A stretch of DNA of 64,000 nucleotides from Rasiella rasia (lineage in GTDB: Bacteria > Bacteroidota > Bacteroidia > Flavobacteriales > Flavobacteriaceae): positions 2,185,501 to 2,249,500 of the forward strand of contig NZ_CP049057.1 of the NCBI RefSeq assembly GCF_011044175.1, in the 5' to 3' direction. The position numbers were made by a program, and so were the translations under genes. A model generated the notes under the pieces. It had not been told where the DNA came from and made no database searches. It saw nothing but the letters and a program-made list of their open reading frames with translations. This document shows positions 8,902 to 17,554 of this stretch, piece after piece. Numbering within the stretch: position 1 is the stretch's first letter; each line of letters opens with the position of its first letter.

Positions 8902-10815
8902 TTAATCGGTAGTCTCCGCATCTTGTGTCGCCACCACGACGTCTTCAAAATCTATAGGCTTACCGAGGTAGGCAATAGCACTTCCCTTCTCAATATCGTA
9001 ATTGGTTAGGGTGTCTATTAGTTCTATATGCCCTTGAGAGTCTTTTATAAATAACGGTATCGCGTCTTTATTGTCTCTAATAGTTTCAAGCACCTTTACA
9101 AACTTACCGTTATTGTCTACATCTATCTCTTGAATAGAAGGGTAGTCGCGTGCAACTTCGGTAAAGCGGAGATAGTCATGGGTATTGCTAAAAACATCAT
9201 CTTTATCAAATCCATTCTTGTTTAATAACTCTCCAGAAGTCATCAATCTAAACGTTCCATTTTCCCCAAATTGCTTTCCGAAGCGGGTCATAGCTTGTCT
9301 ATTAATTTCGTCATTACCCGTCATAGCAAGTAGATATCCTACATCGCTCAATTCAATATTATCGGCTAGGTCGTCGCTATAGATGTTGGCATTAATAGCG
9401 TCTATTCCTAATTCTTTAGCCTTTATGATATTCGCGCGGTTACTATCTACCAATACAACATGTCTGTCGTTTTTTGCTAAATAGGAAGCAATAAGTCTAG
9501 AGACACGAGAACCACCAATAATCATAATTCCTTCAGACTTCTTCAAGAAAACACCTAGTAAAGAAGCTACTAAACGAGCTGTTGTTGCATTTAATAAAAC
9601 GGTTACCAATACTAATCCAAAAACAAGGGGTGTAATGTATTCGGCTCCTGGTACACCTAGCTCTACCAATTTAGTTCCAAAAAGCGATGCAATACCTGCT
9701 GCAACAATACCCCGTGGCCCTACCCAGCTTATAAATAGTTTTTCATTCACTTTTAAATTAGATCCCCAAGTACTAAGAAAGACTCCCAAAGGTCGAACAA
9801 TAAAAATAACGGCTGCAAAAAGAATAGCTGTTTTCCAGTTGTAAATTAGTAATAAGTCGTCTATACTAATGTTTGCTGCTAGTAATATAAATAAGATGGA
9901 AATGAGCAATACGCTAAGCGATTCTTTAAAGTAAAGCAGTTCTTTAAGGTTGGGTAAATCTGTATTTCCTAGATACATACCCATTACTACTACGGCTAAT
10001 AATCCAGATTCATGAGCAAACAAGTCGCTTAAAACAAAAATGAGTAGCACCATAGAGAGTGATGCTACGTTTAAAAGGTAATGCGGAATCACTTTTCGCT
10101 TCACTGCATGAAACATGGCAAATCCACCTGCAAGTCCGAACGCAAAGCCAATTACAATGATTTTACCGAATTCTACAAGCGCGTGCTTAGTATAGGCTCC
10201 ACCTGTGCTATGCCCGTCTGCAGCGGCTCCTACTTCTTCTACGAGGCCTTCTGGTGGAACATTTACCGTAATAAAACCGAAAACCAACACGGCAACCAAA
10301 GCGCCAATTGGGTCTATTAAAATACCTTCCCATTTTAGTACTGCGGAAATATCCTTTCTAAGAGGAATGTTTCTAAGAATGGGTGTAATTACCGTTGGCC
10401 CCGTGACAATAATGAGTCCTGCAAATAGAAATGAAATTTGCCAGTCTAATCCGAAAACGTAGTGTGCGGCCACTCCAGCACCAAAAAATGTAATGATAGA
10501 ACCAAGGCTGATAAGTTTTCCGATTACACCTCCAACTTTTTTTACTTCCCCAATTTTTAAGGTGAGGCCTCCTTCAAAAAGAATAATACCAATTGCTAAA
10601 GAGACAAAGTAAAAGAGGCTTTCCCCGGGAAAAAATCCTTTTTCTGTATTCCAGATGGGTTGAATCCATTGGGTGCCATCTTCAGAAATAAACGTTGAAA
10701 TAGGCCCAACAAAGAGTCCTATTAAGATAAGAGGTAAAATAGCAGGAATTTTAAATTTCCAGGCTACCCATTGTGCCAATATTCCTAAAATGATAACTCC
10801 CGCCAGCTCTAACAT
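8902..10815 (-). CDS. Cation:proton antiporter (CPA1 type) with RCK/TrkA-N domain
   Basis: 637 residues. The N-terminal 410 residues hold about a dozen membrane segments typical of Na+(K+)/H+ exchangers, including SWVGPRGIVAAGIAS (about 365-379), which carries the conserved Gly-Pro-Arg-Gly of the CPA1 family. From about residue 430 a Rossmann-type TrkA-N segment (IIGGSRVSRLIA) is followed by a TrkA-C-like end. Such proteins exchange cations for protons at the inner membrane under nucleotide control. The cation cannot be read from sequence. A weak -7 box (TATATTTA, minus strand) lies at 10840-10847. Confidence 0.88.
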   Translation of the reverse strand: MLELAGVIILGILAQWVAWKFKIPAILPLILIGLFVGPISTFISEDGTQWIQPIWNTEKGFFPGESLFYFVSLAIGIILFEGGLTLKIGEVKKVGGVIGKLISLGSIITFFGAGVAAHYVFGLDWQISFLFAGLIIVTGPTVITPILRNIPLRKDISAVLKWEGILIDPIGALVAVLVFGFITVNVPPEGLVEEVGAAADGHSTGGAYTKHALVEFGKIIVIGFAFGLAGGFAMFHAVKRKVIPHYLLNVASLSMVLLIFVLSDLFAHESGLLAVVVMGMYLGNTDLPNLKELLYFKESLSVLLISILFILLAANISIDDLLLIYNWKTAILFAAVIFIVRPLGVFLSTWGSNLKVNEKLFISWVGPRGIVAAGIASLFGTKLVELGVPGAEYITPLVFGLVLVTVLLNATTARLVASLLGVFLKKSEGIMIIGGSRVSRLIASYLAKNDRHVVLVDSNRANIIKAKELGIDAINANIYSDDLADNIELSDVGYLLAMTGNDEINRQAMTRFGKQFGENGTFRLMTSGELLNKNGFDKDDVFSNTHDYLRFTEVARDYPSIQEIDVDNNGKFVKVLETIRDNKDAIPLFIKDSQGHIELIDTLTNYDIEKGSAIAYLGKPIDFEDVVVATQDAETTD

Positions 10816-11238
10816 AGATTCAATTTTGGTGTGAAAATATAAATATACACTAAGCTAACGAAATATTTAACAAAATTGTAGTTGTGCCTACACGGCTAAC
10901 TATCATAGATTTTCAACATCTGTTGTTGTTACAAGCACCGAAATAGTTATTTTTTACCTCACAATGCTTCTTTATTAGTGGCTTCATACTGGCTTTAGGC
11001 GTTCTCTAAACTTTCTAGAGACTCTTACAAAATTTTCTTTCTTGTTTTAGTAACAAACCTCGTACTGGAGTAAAAGAATTAAAGTGCCGTACCATTTCGG
11101 AAAGCCGTTAAGGCGGTAGTTGAAGAAAGCGTTGGTATACTCTTCTAATGCCATTTTACAACACAGTCTTTTCCAACTTCTTAATATATCCTTAACACCC
11201 TACCACATTCGCCTGCCTTTTTGTATTTTGCACGACTT
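10816..11238. other. Gene-free stretch between divergent genes
   Basis: 423 bases with no supported gene. It holds a minus-strand TATATTTA box for the antiporter (10840-10847), a six-base inverted repeat (TCTCTA/TAGAGA, 11003-11021) without a T-run, and a degenerate TATTTTG (11224-11230) nine bases before the MBL start. No structured RNA was recognised. Confidence 0.5.
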
Positions 11239-12099
11239 ATGCAGCTGTATCCTATAGAAGCCGGAAATTTTAAATTAGATGGCGGTGCCATGTTTGGTGT
11301 CGTTCCTAAATCTCTTTGGACACGTATCAATCCGGCAGATAGTAATAATATGATTGACATTGCAGCCCGTTGTATGCTTATTGAAAATGGAGATAGGCTT
11401 ACGTTGGTAGATACTGGTATGGGAAACAAGCAATCTGAAAAGTTTTTTGGATATTATTTTCGTTGGGGAGACCACAATCTGGATAATTCACTAAAAAAAC
11501 ACGGATTTCATCGAGACGATATTACCGACGTGTTTATGACGCATCTTCATTTTGACCACTGTGGAGGCAGTGTTCAATGGAACAAAGATCGCACGGGCTA
11601 CGAGCCAGCTTTTAAAAACGCCAAATTTTGGACTAACAAAGACCATTGGCTTTGGGCAACCCAACCCAATAGACGCGAAAAGGCTTCTTTCCTAAAAGAA
11701 AACATCATACCCTTACAAGAAAGCGGGCAACTTAACTTTGTAACGTCGCCAACATCAGATTTTTCTGAAGCTAAAGAACTTGACTTTGGTATTTTCTTTG
11801 CAGATGGACATACAGATAAGCAAATGATACCCCATGTAAAATACAAAGGAAAGACAATAGTTTTTATGGCAGATTTACTTCCAACAGCAGGGCATTTGCC
11901 TTTGCCGTTTGTGATGGGGTACGATACAAGACCTTTGCTTACGCTGCCAGAAAAAGAGAAATTCTTAAATGCGGCAGCAGATAACAACTATTATTTATGG
12001 CTCGAGCACGATGCTTATAACCCATTAATTACTGTAAAACATACTGAAAAAGGTGTTCGCCTTGATCAGACCTATACTTTGAACGAACTATTAAATTAA
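11239..12099 (+). CDS. MBL-fold metallo-hydrolase
   Basis: 286 residues from ATG 11239. The longer frame from TTG 11221 would run back through the likely -7 element. The zinc signature HLHFDH is at 102-107; further ligands are in FADGHTD (about 190) and MADLLPTAGH (about 215). The fold resembles the quorum-quenching lactonase/RNase Z-like branch in which Asp60 (VDTG) starts the beta-lactamase motif set. The substrate is unknown. It is followed after 10 bases by a subtilisin-like gene, probably in one transcript. Confidence 0.85.
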   Translation: MQLYPIEAGNFKLDGGAMFGVVPKSLWTRINPADSNNMIDIAARCMLIENGDRLTLVDTGMGNKQSEKFFGYYFRWGDHNLDNSLKKHGFHRDDITDVFMTHLHFDHCGGSVQWNKDRTGYEPAFKNAKFWTNKDHWLWATQPNRREKASFLKENIIPLQESGQLNFVTSPTSDFSEAKELDFGIFFADGHTDKQMIPHVKYKGKTIVFMADLLPTAGHLPLPFVMGYDTRPLLTLPEKEKFLNAAADNNYYLWLEHDAYNPLITVKHTEKGVRLDQTYTLNELLN

Positions 12100-12109
12100 A
12101 ACTGAACGA

Positions 12110-13777
12110 ATGAATATTTTAAAATCTTCCTTTTTTGCTATCGCTGGAGCCACATTATTGGCTAGTTGTGGTGGTGGCGTTGCTCCAGTAGTATCAACTC
12201 CTATTGGAAATATTGACACAACTCCTTTAAAAATCACCCCATTAACCGACGTCCAGACAAAGAATTGGGTTGCTAGCGACTTGGTAATGGATACAATTCC
12301 AGGGATGAGTGTAGATAAGGCTTATGCTGAAATCATTAAGAAACAAAAAGGCGAAACTGTAATTGTTGGAGTTATAGATAGCGGAATAGATGTAGAACAC
12401 GAAGATTTAAAAAATGTAATCTGGACCAACAAAGGCGAAATACCAAATAACGGAAAAGATGACGACAATAACGGTTATGTAGATGATGTACACGGCTGGA
12501 ATTTTCTTGGAAACATTGTAGGTGAGAACATGGAATATGTTCGAATTATTAGAGCATTAAATCCGAAATTTGAAGGCAAAACAGATGCCTCTATAAGTAC
12601 CGCAGATCGTGCTGAATTTGAAATGTACAAAAAAGCAAAGGCTGAATTTGAAAAAGAAAAGCAACAAGCCCTCGCGCAAAAAGCTCAGTACGATCAAATT
12701 TTGCAAAGTGTGAAACCAGCGCATGCGGCAATGACCAAAAAATTTGGGAAAGAAGACTACACCAAAAAAGACTTGGCTGGTATTACAAATCCTTCAGCAG
12801 AACAACAACAGCAAATTGGTATGTTAACGCAAATGCTGAATTTTGGAGATAGTGTTCCAGAAGTAATTAAAGAGTTAACAGGTGGTATCGACTATTTTAG
12901 CGGCCGTCTAGACACACACTTTAATATTGATAAAGACTTCAGAAAAGAAATGCTAGGTGACGACCCAAACAATCCAGCTACCAAGTACTACGGAAATGGA
13001 GATGTAGATGGTCCAGACCCAAAAGAGGCAGACGCAAAGCACGGTACTCACGTTGCAGGAATTATAGCTGCACAACGTAATAATGGTATTGGAATGAATG
13101 GTGTTGCCGGAAATGTAGAAATTATGGTAGTACGTGCCGTCCCAGATGGAGACGAGTACGATAAAGATATTGCCAACGCTATTCGCTATGCGGTAGACAA
13201 TGGTGCTAAGGTGTTAAATACAAGTTTTGGAAAATACTATTCTACACATCCAGAGTGGGTTATTGAGGCTATTAAATATGCAGAAAGCAAAGACGTTTTA
13301 ATTGTAAACGCTGCAGGAAATGAAGGGCTAAACCTTGATGAAAACATTGTTTACCCGAACGACCAGACAAAAACAGGCGCAGAATATGCTGGAAACGTGC
13401 TTACCGTTGGTGCTTTAAATTACAAATATGGTAGTGAACTTGTTGCTAATTTTTCTAACTTCGGAAAAAGCAATGTAGACGTATTTGCTCCAGGGGTAAA
13501 AATTTGGTCTACCACTCCCCTAGACACTTACGAATACTTACAAGGAACCTCTATGGCGTCTCCTGCTGTTGCTGGTGTTGCCGCTGTTATTCGTTCTATG
13601 TATCCTAACCTATCAGCAAAACAGGTAAAGCAAGTAATTATGGATAGCGGACTTTCCACTAATGCAAACGTTGTTTTAGGGGGTGATGCATCTAACACAG
13701 ATTCATTTAATAATATATCAAAATCTGGAAAAATGGTTAACTTGTATAACGCCTTAATAATGGCGTCAAAAATGTAG
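12110..13777 (+). CDS. Subtilisin-family (S8) serine peptidase, lipoprotein
   Basis: 555 residues with lipobox LLASC (Cys20). The catalytic triad is complete: Asp90 in GVIDSGID, His311 in HGTHVAG and Ser481 in GTSMASP, with oxyanion Asn404 in AAGNEG. The Asp-His distance of about 220 residues is long because of a lysine/glutamine-rich helical insertion (about 160-250), a feature seen in Bacteroidota S8 peptidases. Probably anchored in the periplasmic or outer membrane, acting on envelope proteins; the substrate is unknown. It follows the MBL gene by 10 bases. Confidence 0.92.
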   Translation: MNILKSSFFAIAGATLLASCGGGVAPVVSTPIGNIDTTPLKITPLTDVQTKNWVASDLVMDTIPGMSVDKAYAEIIKKQKGETVIVGVIDSGIDVEHEDLKNVIWTNKGEIPNNGKDDDNNGYVDDVHGWNFLGNIVGENMEYVRIIRALNPKFEGKTDASISTADRAEFEMYKKAKAEFEKEKQQALAQKAQYDQILQSVKPAHAAMTKKFGKEDYTKKDLAGITNPSAEQQQQIGMLTQMLNFGDSVPEVIKELTGGIDYFSGRLDTHFNIDKDFRKEMLGDDPNNPATKYYGNGDVDGPDPKEADAKHGTHVAGIIAAQRNNGIGMNGVAGNVEIMVVRAVPDGDEYDKDIANAIRYAVDNGAKVLNTSFGKYYSTHPEWVIEAIKYAESKDVLIVNAAGNEGLNLDENIVYPNDQTKTGAEYAGNVLTVGALNYKYGSELVANFSNFGKSNVDVFAPGVKIWSTTPLDTYEYLQGTSMASPAVAGVAAVIRSMYPNLSAKQVKQVIMDSGLSTNANVVLGGDASNTDSFNNISKSGKMVNLYNALIMASKM

Positions 13778-13880
13778 TCATTCATTCAGTGTACATTATT
13801 GCGCTATAGCTTCATGAATTAAAATTTCAGAAGGATAGAAAAGCAATACTCATTAGACACTAATAAATTGTATAAATACC

Positions 13881-15707
13881 ATGAAAAAAACTCTTTTTAA
13901 TAGTTTTTGGGCACTGCTACTCGTTGTTGCAGTGAGTGCTCAAAATAACACTTCGTATTGGCAGCAGAAAGTAGATTATAAGATGGATATCGATGTGGAT
14001 GCTGAAAATTTTCAATACGTTGGAAAACAGACATTGACCTATACCAATAATTCGCCAGATGTATTAGACCGTGTTTTTTATCACCTCTATTTTAATGCTT
14101 TTCAACCGGGAAGCGAGATGGATGTACGTTCTAGAACCATCGCAGATCCAGATGGTAGGGTAAAAGATAGAATCTCAATGCTTGCCCCTAATGAAATTGG
14201 TTATATAAAACCGTCGAAACTTACCCAAGACGGTAAGAAAGTTTCTTATGAAGTGGTTGGTACCGTTTTAGAGGTACAACTAAATTCACCTATTCAGCCC
14301 GGCGCCAGTACAGTTTTTTACATGGAGTGGGATGCTCAGGTGCCTGTTCAGGTGAGAAGAAGTGGTCGCAATAATTCAGAAGGTGTTGCCTACTCAATGA
14401 CACAGTGGTTTCCAAAATTAGCCGAGTACGATTTCCAAGGATGGCATGCAGATCCATATATTGCACGCGAGTTTCATGGTGTTTGGGGCGATTTTGATGT
14501 AACCATTCATATCGATAAAGATTATACGGTTGGAGGTACCGGATACAGTGCATCAAATGTAAAAGGAGGTGCTTACCCAGCCGTTAAAAAAGGGAAAGGT
14601 GGTAAAAGAACATGGCAATTTATTGCTCCAGATGTACATGATTTTACATGGGCAGCAGATAAAGAGTACATTCATGACCAATACGATGGTCCGAATGGCG
14701 TTACGCTAAATTTCTATTACAAAGACAATGAAGAAATTAAGGATAACTGGAAAAAGTTACAACCACTAACAGCAGATTTACTAGCGTATTTTAACGAGCA
14801 TATTGGCGACTATCCGTACAAGCAATACTCTGTGATTCAGGGTGGCGATGGTGGAATGGAATATGCCATGAGCACACTTATTACAGGCGAGCGCGAGTTT
14901 AATAGCCTGTTTGGTGTTACGGCACATGAGTTGGCACATACATGGTTTCAGTTTTTACTTGCAACCAACGAAGCAAAACACGAATGGATGGACGAAGGGT
15001 TTACCAGTTACATTTCGGCCATGGCGTCTAATGAAATCTTGAACGAAAAAAATCCTAATCCGTTGGCACGCTCGTATGGCGGCTATGTTTATTTAGCCAA
15101 AAGTGGGAAAGAACAACCCGCAACGACTCATGCAGATAGATATACTTATAACCAATCGTATGGCATTACAGCCTACAGCAAAGGTGCAGTGTTTATGTCG
15201 CAATTGGGCTATATTATTGGCAAGGAAAATCTAGACAAAACTATTAAGCAATATTTTAAAGATTGGGCGTTTAAGCATCCAACTCCAAACGACTTTATTC
15301 GCGTTGCAGAAAAGATATCTGGATTTGAGCTAGATTGGTACCTAATGGATTTTATGCAAACAACGGGCACGGTAGATTACGCAATTAAAAGTGTAGAGCC
15401 TAAGGATAATGGTCCAACAACGGTTACCTTAGAGCGGCTTGGTGAAATAGCAATGCCTATAGATCTAAGTGTACAGTATCAGGATGGAAGTCAAGAAACT
15501 TTCTACATTCCGCTACAAATGGCTCGTGCAGAAAAAAGCAATCCGTACAGCGATATAAAATGGACGGTGCTTAAAAACTGGGCGTGGGCTTACCCAACGT
15601 ATAGTTTCGATATCCCTGCAGGGAAAAAGGTGGTTACTATGAACATTGATGCTAGTGCCCTTATGGCAGATATTAATCGAGATAATAACAGCTTCGGAAA
15701 TAAATAA
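13881..15707 (+). CDS. M1-family zinc aminopeptidase, exported
   Basis: 608 residues with signal peptide (1-20, VSAQ). The gluzincin motif is complete: HELAH at 349-353 and the third ligand Glu372 in DEGF, 18 residues on. GGMEYAM upstream replaces the canonical GAMEN exopeptidase motif, as in many Bacteroidota M1 enzymes. The C-terminal part is a beta-rich domain. Expected to trim N-terminal residues from peptides in the periplasm. Stand-alone transcription unit ended by the terminator at 15734-15766. Confidence 0.93.
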   Translation: MKKTLFNSFWALLLVVAVSAQNNTSYWQQKVDYKMDIDVDAENFQYVGKQTLTYTNNSPDVLDRVFYHLYFNAFQPGSEMDVRSRTIADPDGRVKDRISMLAPNEIGYIKPSKLTQDGKKVSYEVVGTVLEVQLNSPIQPGASTVFYMEWDAQVPVQVRRSGRNNSEGVAYSMTQWFPKLAEYDFQGWHADPYIAREFHGVWGDFDVTIHIDKDYTVGGTGYSASNVKGGAYPAVKKGKGGKRTWQFIAPDVHDFTWAADKEYIHDQYDGPNGVTLNFYYKDNEEIKDNWKKLQPLTADLLAYFNEHIGDYPYKQYSVIQGGDGGMEYAMSTLITGEREFNSLFGVTAHELAHTWFQFLLATNEAKHEWMDEGFTSYISAMASNEILNEKNPNPLARSYGGYVYLAKSGKEQPATTHADRYTYNQSYGITAYSKGAVFMSQLGYIIGKENLDKTIKQYFKDWAFKHPTPNDFIRVAEKISGFELDWYLMDFMQTTGTVDYAIKSVEPKDNGPTTVTLERLGEIAMPIDLSVQYQDGSQETFYIPLQMARAEKSNPYSDIKWTVLKNWAWAYPTYSFDIPAGKKVVTMNIDASALMADINRDNNSFGNK

Positions 15708-15733
15708 TAATTGTTGAAACTTTAAATAGATGA

Positions 15734-15766
15734 GACCTTTTAGGACAAAACCTGAAAGGTCTTTTT
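15734..15766 (+). terminator. Rho-independent terminator of the M1 peptidase gene
   Basis: Eleven-base arms GACCTTTTAGG and CCTGAAAGGTC (one T-G pair), loop ACAAAA, then five T. The T-run leads straight into the rnpA -7 box at 15768. Confidence 0.92.
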
Positions 15767-15767
15767 A

Positions 15768-15775
15768 TATCTTTA
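15768..15775 (+). promoter_or_regulatory. -7 promoter box of rnpA, directly after a terminator
   Basis: TATCTTTA sits four bases before the rnpA ATG (15780), so the predicted transcript start is at or next to the A of ATG and the mRNA would be leaderless. The -33 position falls inside the terminator stem-loop and shows no TTG. Confidence 0.6.
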
Positions 15776-15779
15776 CCCT

Positions 15780-16136
15780 ATGCCATTTACCTTCGGAAAA
15801 GACGAAAAACTGAAATCTCGCAAACGTATTGCTCAATTGTTTGATGAGGGTGAGACCGTTGTAAAGTTTCCTATTAAGGTTTTTTATCTCCCTCTTGAAA
15901 ATTCTGAAGTATCGCAGGCAACGTTTGCCGTTCCAAAGCGAAGTTTTAAAAGTGCCGTCGCCAGAAATCGAATTAAGCGACAACTAAGAGAGGCGTATCG
16001 ACTTCAGAAAGAAGTTCTTGAAAAAGAAAATGGCAAGCACTTTACGCTGCTTTTTTTATATCTTAGTAAGGATAAACCACAATACAGCAAGCTTTCCTCC
16101 TCTATGGCTGTGTTGCTTAAAAAAATTTCTGAATGA
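15780..16136 (+). CDS. rnpA: Ribonuclease P protein component
   Basis: 118 residues. It begins FTFGKDEKLKSRKRI, the usual RnpA opening, and carries the RNA-binding RNR signature in VARNRIKRQLREAYR (about 60-74). It assists the catalytic RNA in trimming tRNA 5' leaders. It is not beside rpmH, unlike the classical order, but is followed by DUF4349 with an ATGA overlap. The mRNA is predicted to be leaderless. Confidence 0.95.
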   Translation: MPFTFGKDEKLKSRKRIAQLFDEGETVVKFPIKVFYLPLENSEVSQATFAVPKRSFKSAVARNRIKRQLREAYRLQKEVLEKENGKHFTLLFLYLSKDKPQYSKLSSSMAVLLKKISE

Positions 16137-16966
16137 AACGATGTATAATTCTAGCACTGCTAGCACTTAATCTTGCGTGCTCTAACGGAGGAAATGCAGA
16201 AAGAGGCCTTGGCGCATTTAAAGCCGAAACTATGGCTAACGAAGATTCTGATCTTCTTTTCGAAGAAATACAAGAAACTTCTAATGATGTAAACCTAGCG
16301 CCTGAGCAGCGCGAGGCAAAAATTATAAAAACTGCAAATCTTGCTTTTGAAAGTGCCGAACCCGAAAAAACACATCAGAATATTCTCAAGCTTGTTTCCC
16401 AATACAAAGGTTTTATAGCGAGTGATAATGCCGGTAAAGATTATAATCGCTTGTACCGAAATATAGTCGTTCGCGTGCCAACAGACAATTTTGAAGCACT
16501 TGTAGCCGGTATTTCTGAAGGCGTTCCTTATTACGATCAAAAAACCATTTCTCGTCAAGACGTTACTGAGGAGTTTGTAGATTTAGAAGCACGGCTTAAA
16601 GCAAAACGCGAATTAGAAAAACGCTATCTCGAGTTGCTTACCCAAGCCAAAAATGTGAAAGAAATGCTAGAAATAGAACGAGAGCTTTCTACCATTCGAG
16701 AAGAAATTGAGGCAAAAGAAGGGCGTCTTAATTACCTTCAAGACCGCGTGTCTATGAGCACAGTAAACATTGAGTTTTACAAATTTACTGCCCAAACGGG
16801 TGTGACGCTCTCCTACGGTCAAAAAATGAAAAATGCGCTGCAAGGTGGATGGGATGGTATTTCAGTTTTTTTCTTGGGGCTTTTATATATCTGGCCGCTT
16901 TTTATTGTCATCATTTTTATCATTTTCTTTCTTCGTTGGTTGTTACGTCGTAGAAAAAAGAAGTAA
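16133..16966 (+). CDS. DUF4349 lipoprotein
   Basis: 277 residues: lipobox LNLAC (Cys16), then the DUF4349 core (about 60-220), with the conserved opening IIKTANLAFE, a valine/arginine beta strand (IVVRVPTDNF), a charged coiled coil (about 150-205) and YLQDRVSMSTV. A C-terminal membrane segment (about 245-268) ends in RRRKKK. The family is widespread and of unknown function. An N-terminal lipid plus a C-terminal membrane helix means it may link two membranes or fold back (inference). It overlaps rnpA by four bases. Confidence 0.82.
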   Translation: MKRCIILALLALNLACSNGGNAERGLGAFKAETMANEDSDLLFEEIQETSNDVNLAPEQREAKIIKTANLAFESAEPEKTHQNILKLVSQYKGFIASDNAGKDYNRLYRNIVVRVPTDNFEALVAGISEGVPYYDQKTISRQDVTEEFVDLEARLKAKRELEKRYLELLTQAKNVKEMLEIERELSTIREEIEAKEGRLNYLQDRVSMSTVNIEFYKFTAQTGVTLSYGQKMKNALQGGWDGISVFFLGLLYIWPLFIVIIFIIFFLRWLLRRRKKK

Positions 16967-16999
16967 GCCAGTGTTATTATATTTAAATTTTCAGAAGCC

Positions 17000-17470
17000 A
17001 TGAATTTTCCACAACATATAGCACAGCAATACGAGCATTTAATTAATGGTGGCAATTATACTGGAGTGTCTTTTAAAGAGGTGCTTCACGACGTAACCTT
17101 TGAAGAGGCAGTGGCACAGGTGGGTTCTTTAAATACCATTGCAACTTTGGTTTACCATATTCAATACTATTGCAATGCGGTGATTGGTGTTTTGGAAGGA
17201 AAGCCACTTACCGCCAAGGACAGCTTGAGCTTTGAGCATCCTCCTGTGACTTCGGCAACAGATTGGGAGCAGCTAAAATTACAAACATGGCAAGAAGCAG
17301 GAACATTTTTGAAATTAATTACCGAGCTTCCGGAAGCTAAACTTTCCGAAGGATTTATAAAAAAGGCCTACGGAACATATTACAGAAATATTCACGGTGT
17401 CATTGAGCATACCCATTATCATTTAGGACAGATTTCTATACTTAAAAAATTGATTCGCGAAGGGGTGTGA
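17000..17470 (+). CDS. DinB-like metal-binding protein
   Basis: 156 residues, all-alpha. Histidines in LVYHIQYY (about 53) and HTHYHLGQI (about 138-146) occupy the positions of the three-histidine metal site of the DinB/YfiT four-helix bundle. Members include thiol-dependent transferases, but the substrate here is unknown. It starts 33 bases after the DUF4349 gene, with a possible TATATTTA -7 box at 16978-16985, so it may have its own promoter. Confidence 0.75.
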   Translation: MNFPQHIAQQYEHLINGGNYTGVSFKEVLHDVTFEEAVAQVGSLNTIATLVYHIQYYCNAVIGVLEGKPLTAKDSLSFEHPPVTSATDWEQLKLQTWQEAGTFLKLITELPEAKLSEGFIKKAYGTYYRNIHGVIEHTHYHLGQISILKKLIREGV

Positions 17471-17498
17471 GTCTGTTCGGTTTCCGAAGAAAAATGTA

Positions 17499-17506
17499 TA
17501 CCTTTA
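17499..17506 (+). promoter_or_regulatory. Possible -7 box of the S41 peptidase gene
   Basis: TACCTTTA (TAnnTTTA), 48 bases before the ATG. A TTC occupies the -33 place, so this is a partial match. Confidence 0.35.
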
Positions 17507-17554
17507 AATCATACTTGATTACGGTTTTTGCCGTTTTGAGATAAAGACTTTATT

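Noticed and set aside
11047-11154. 35-codon minus-strand reading frame upstream of the MBL gene
   Set aside because: No promoter, no recognised similarity and no signal or motif; probably chance or an unrecognisable remnant.
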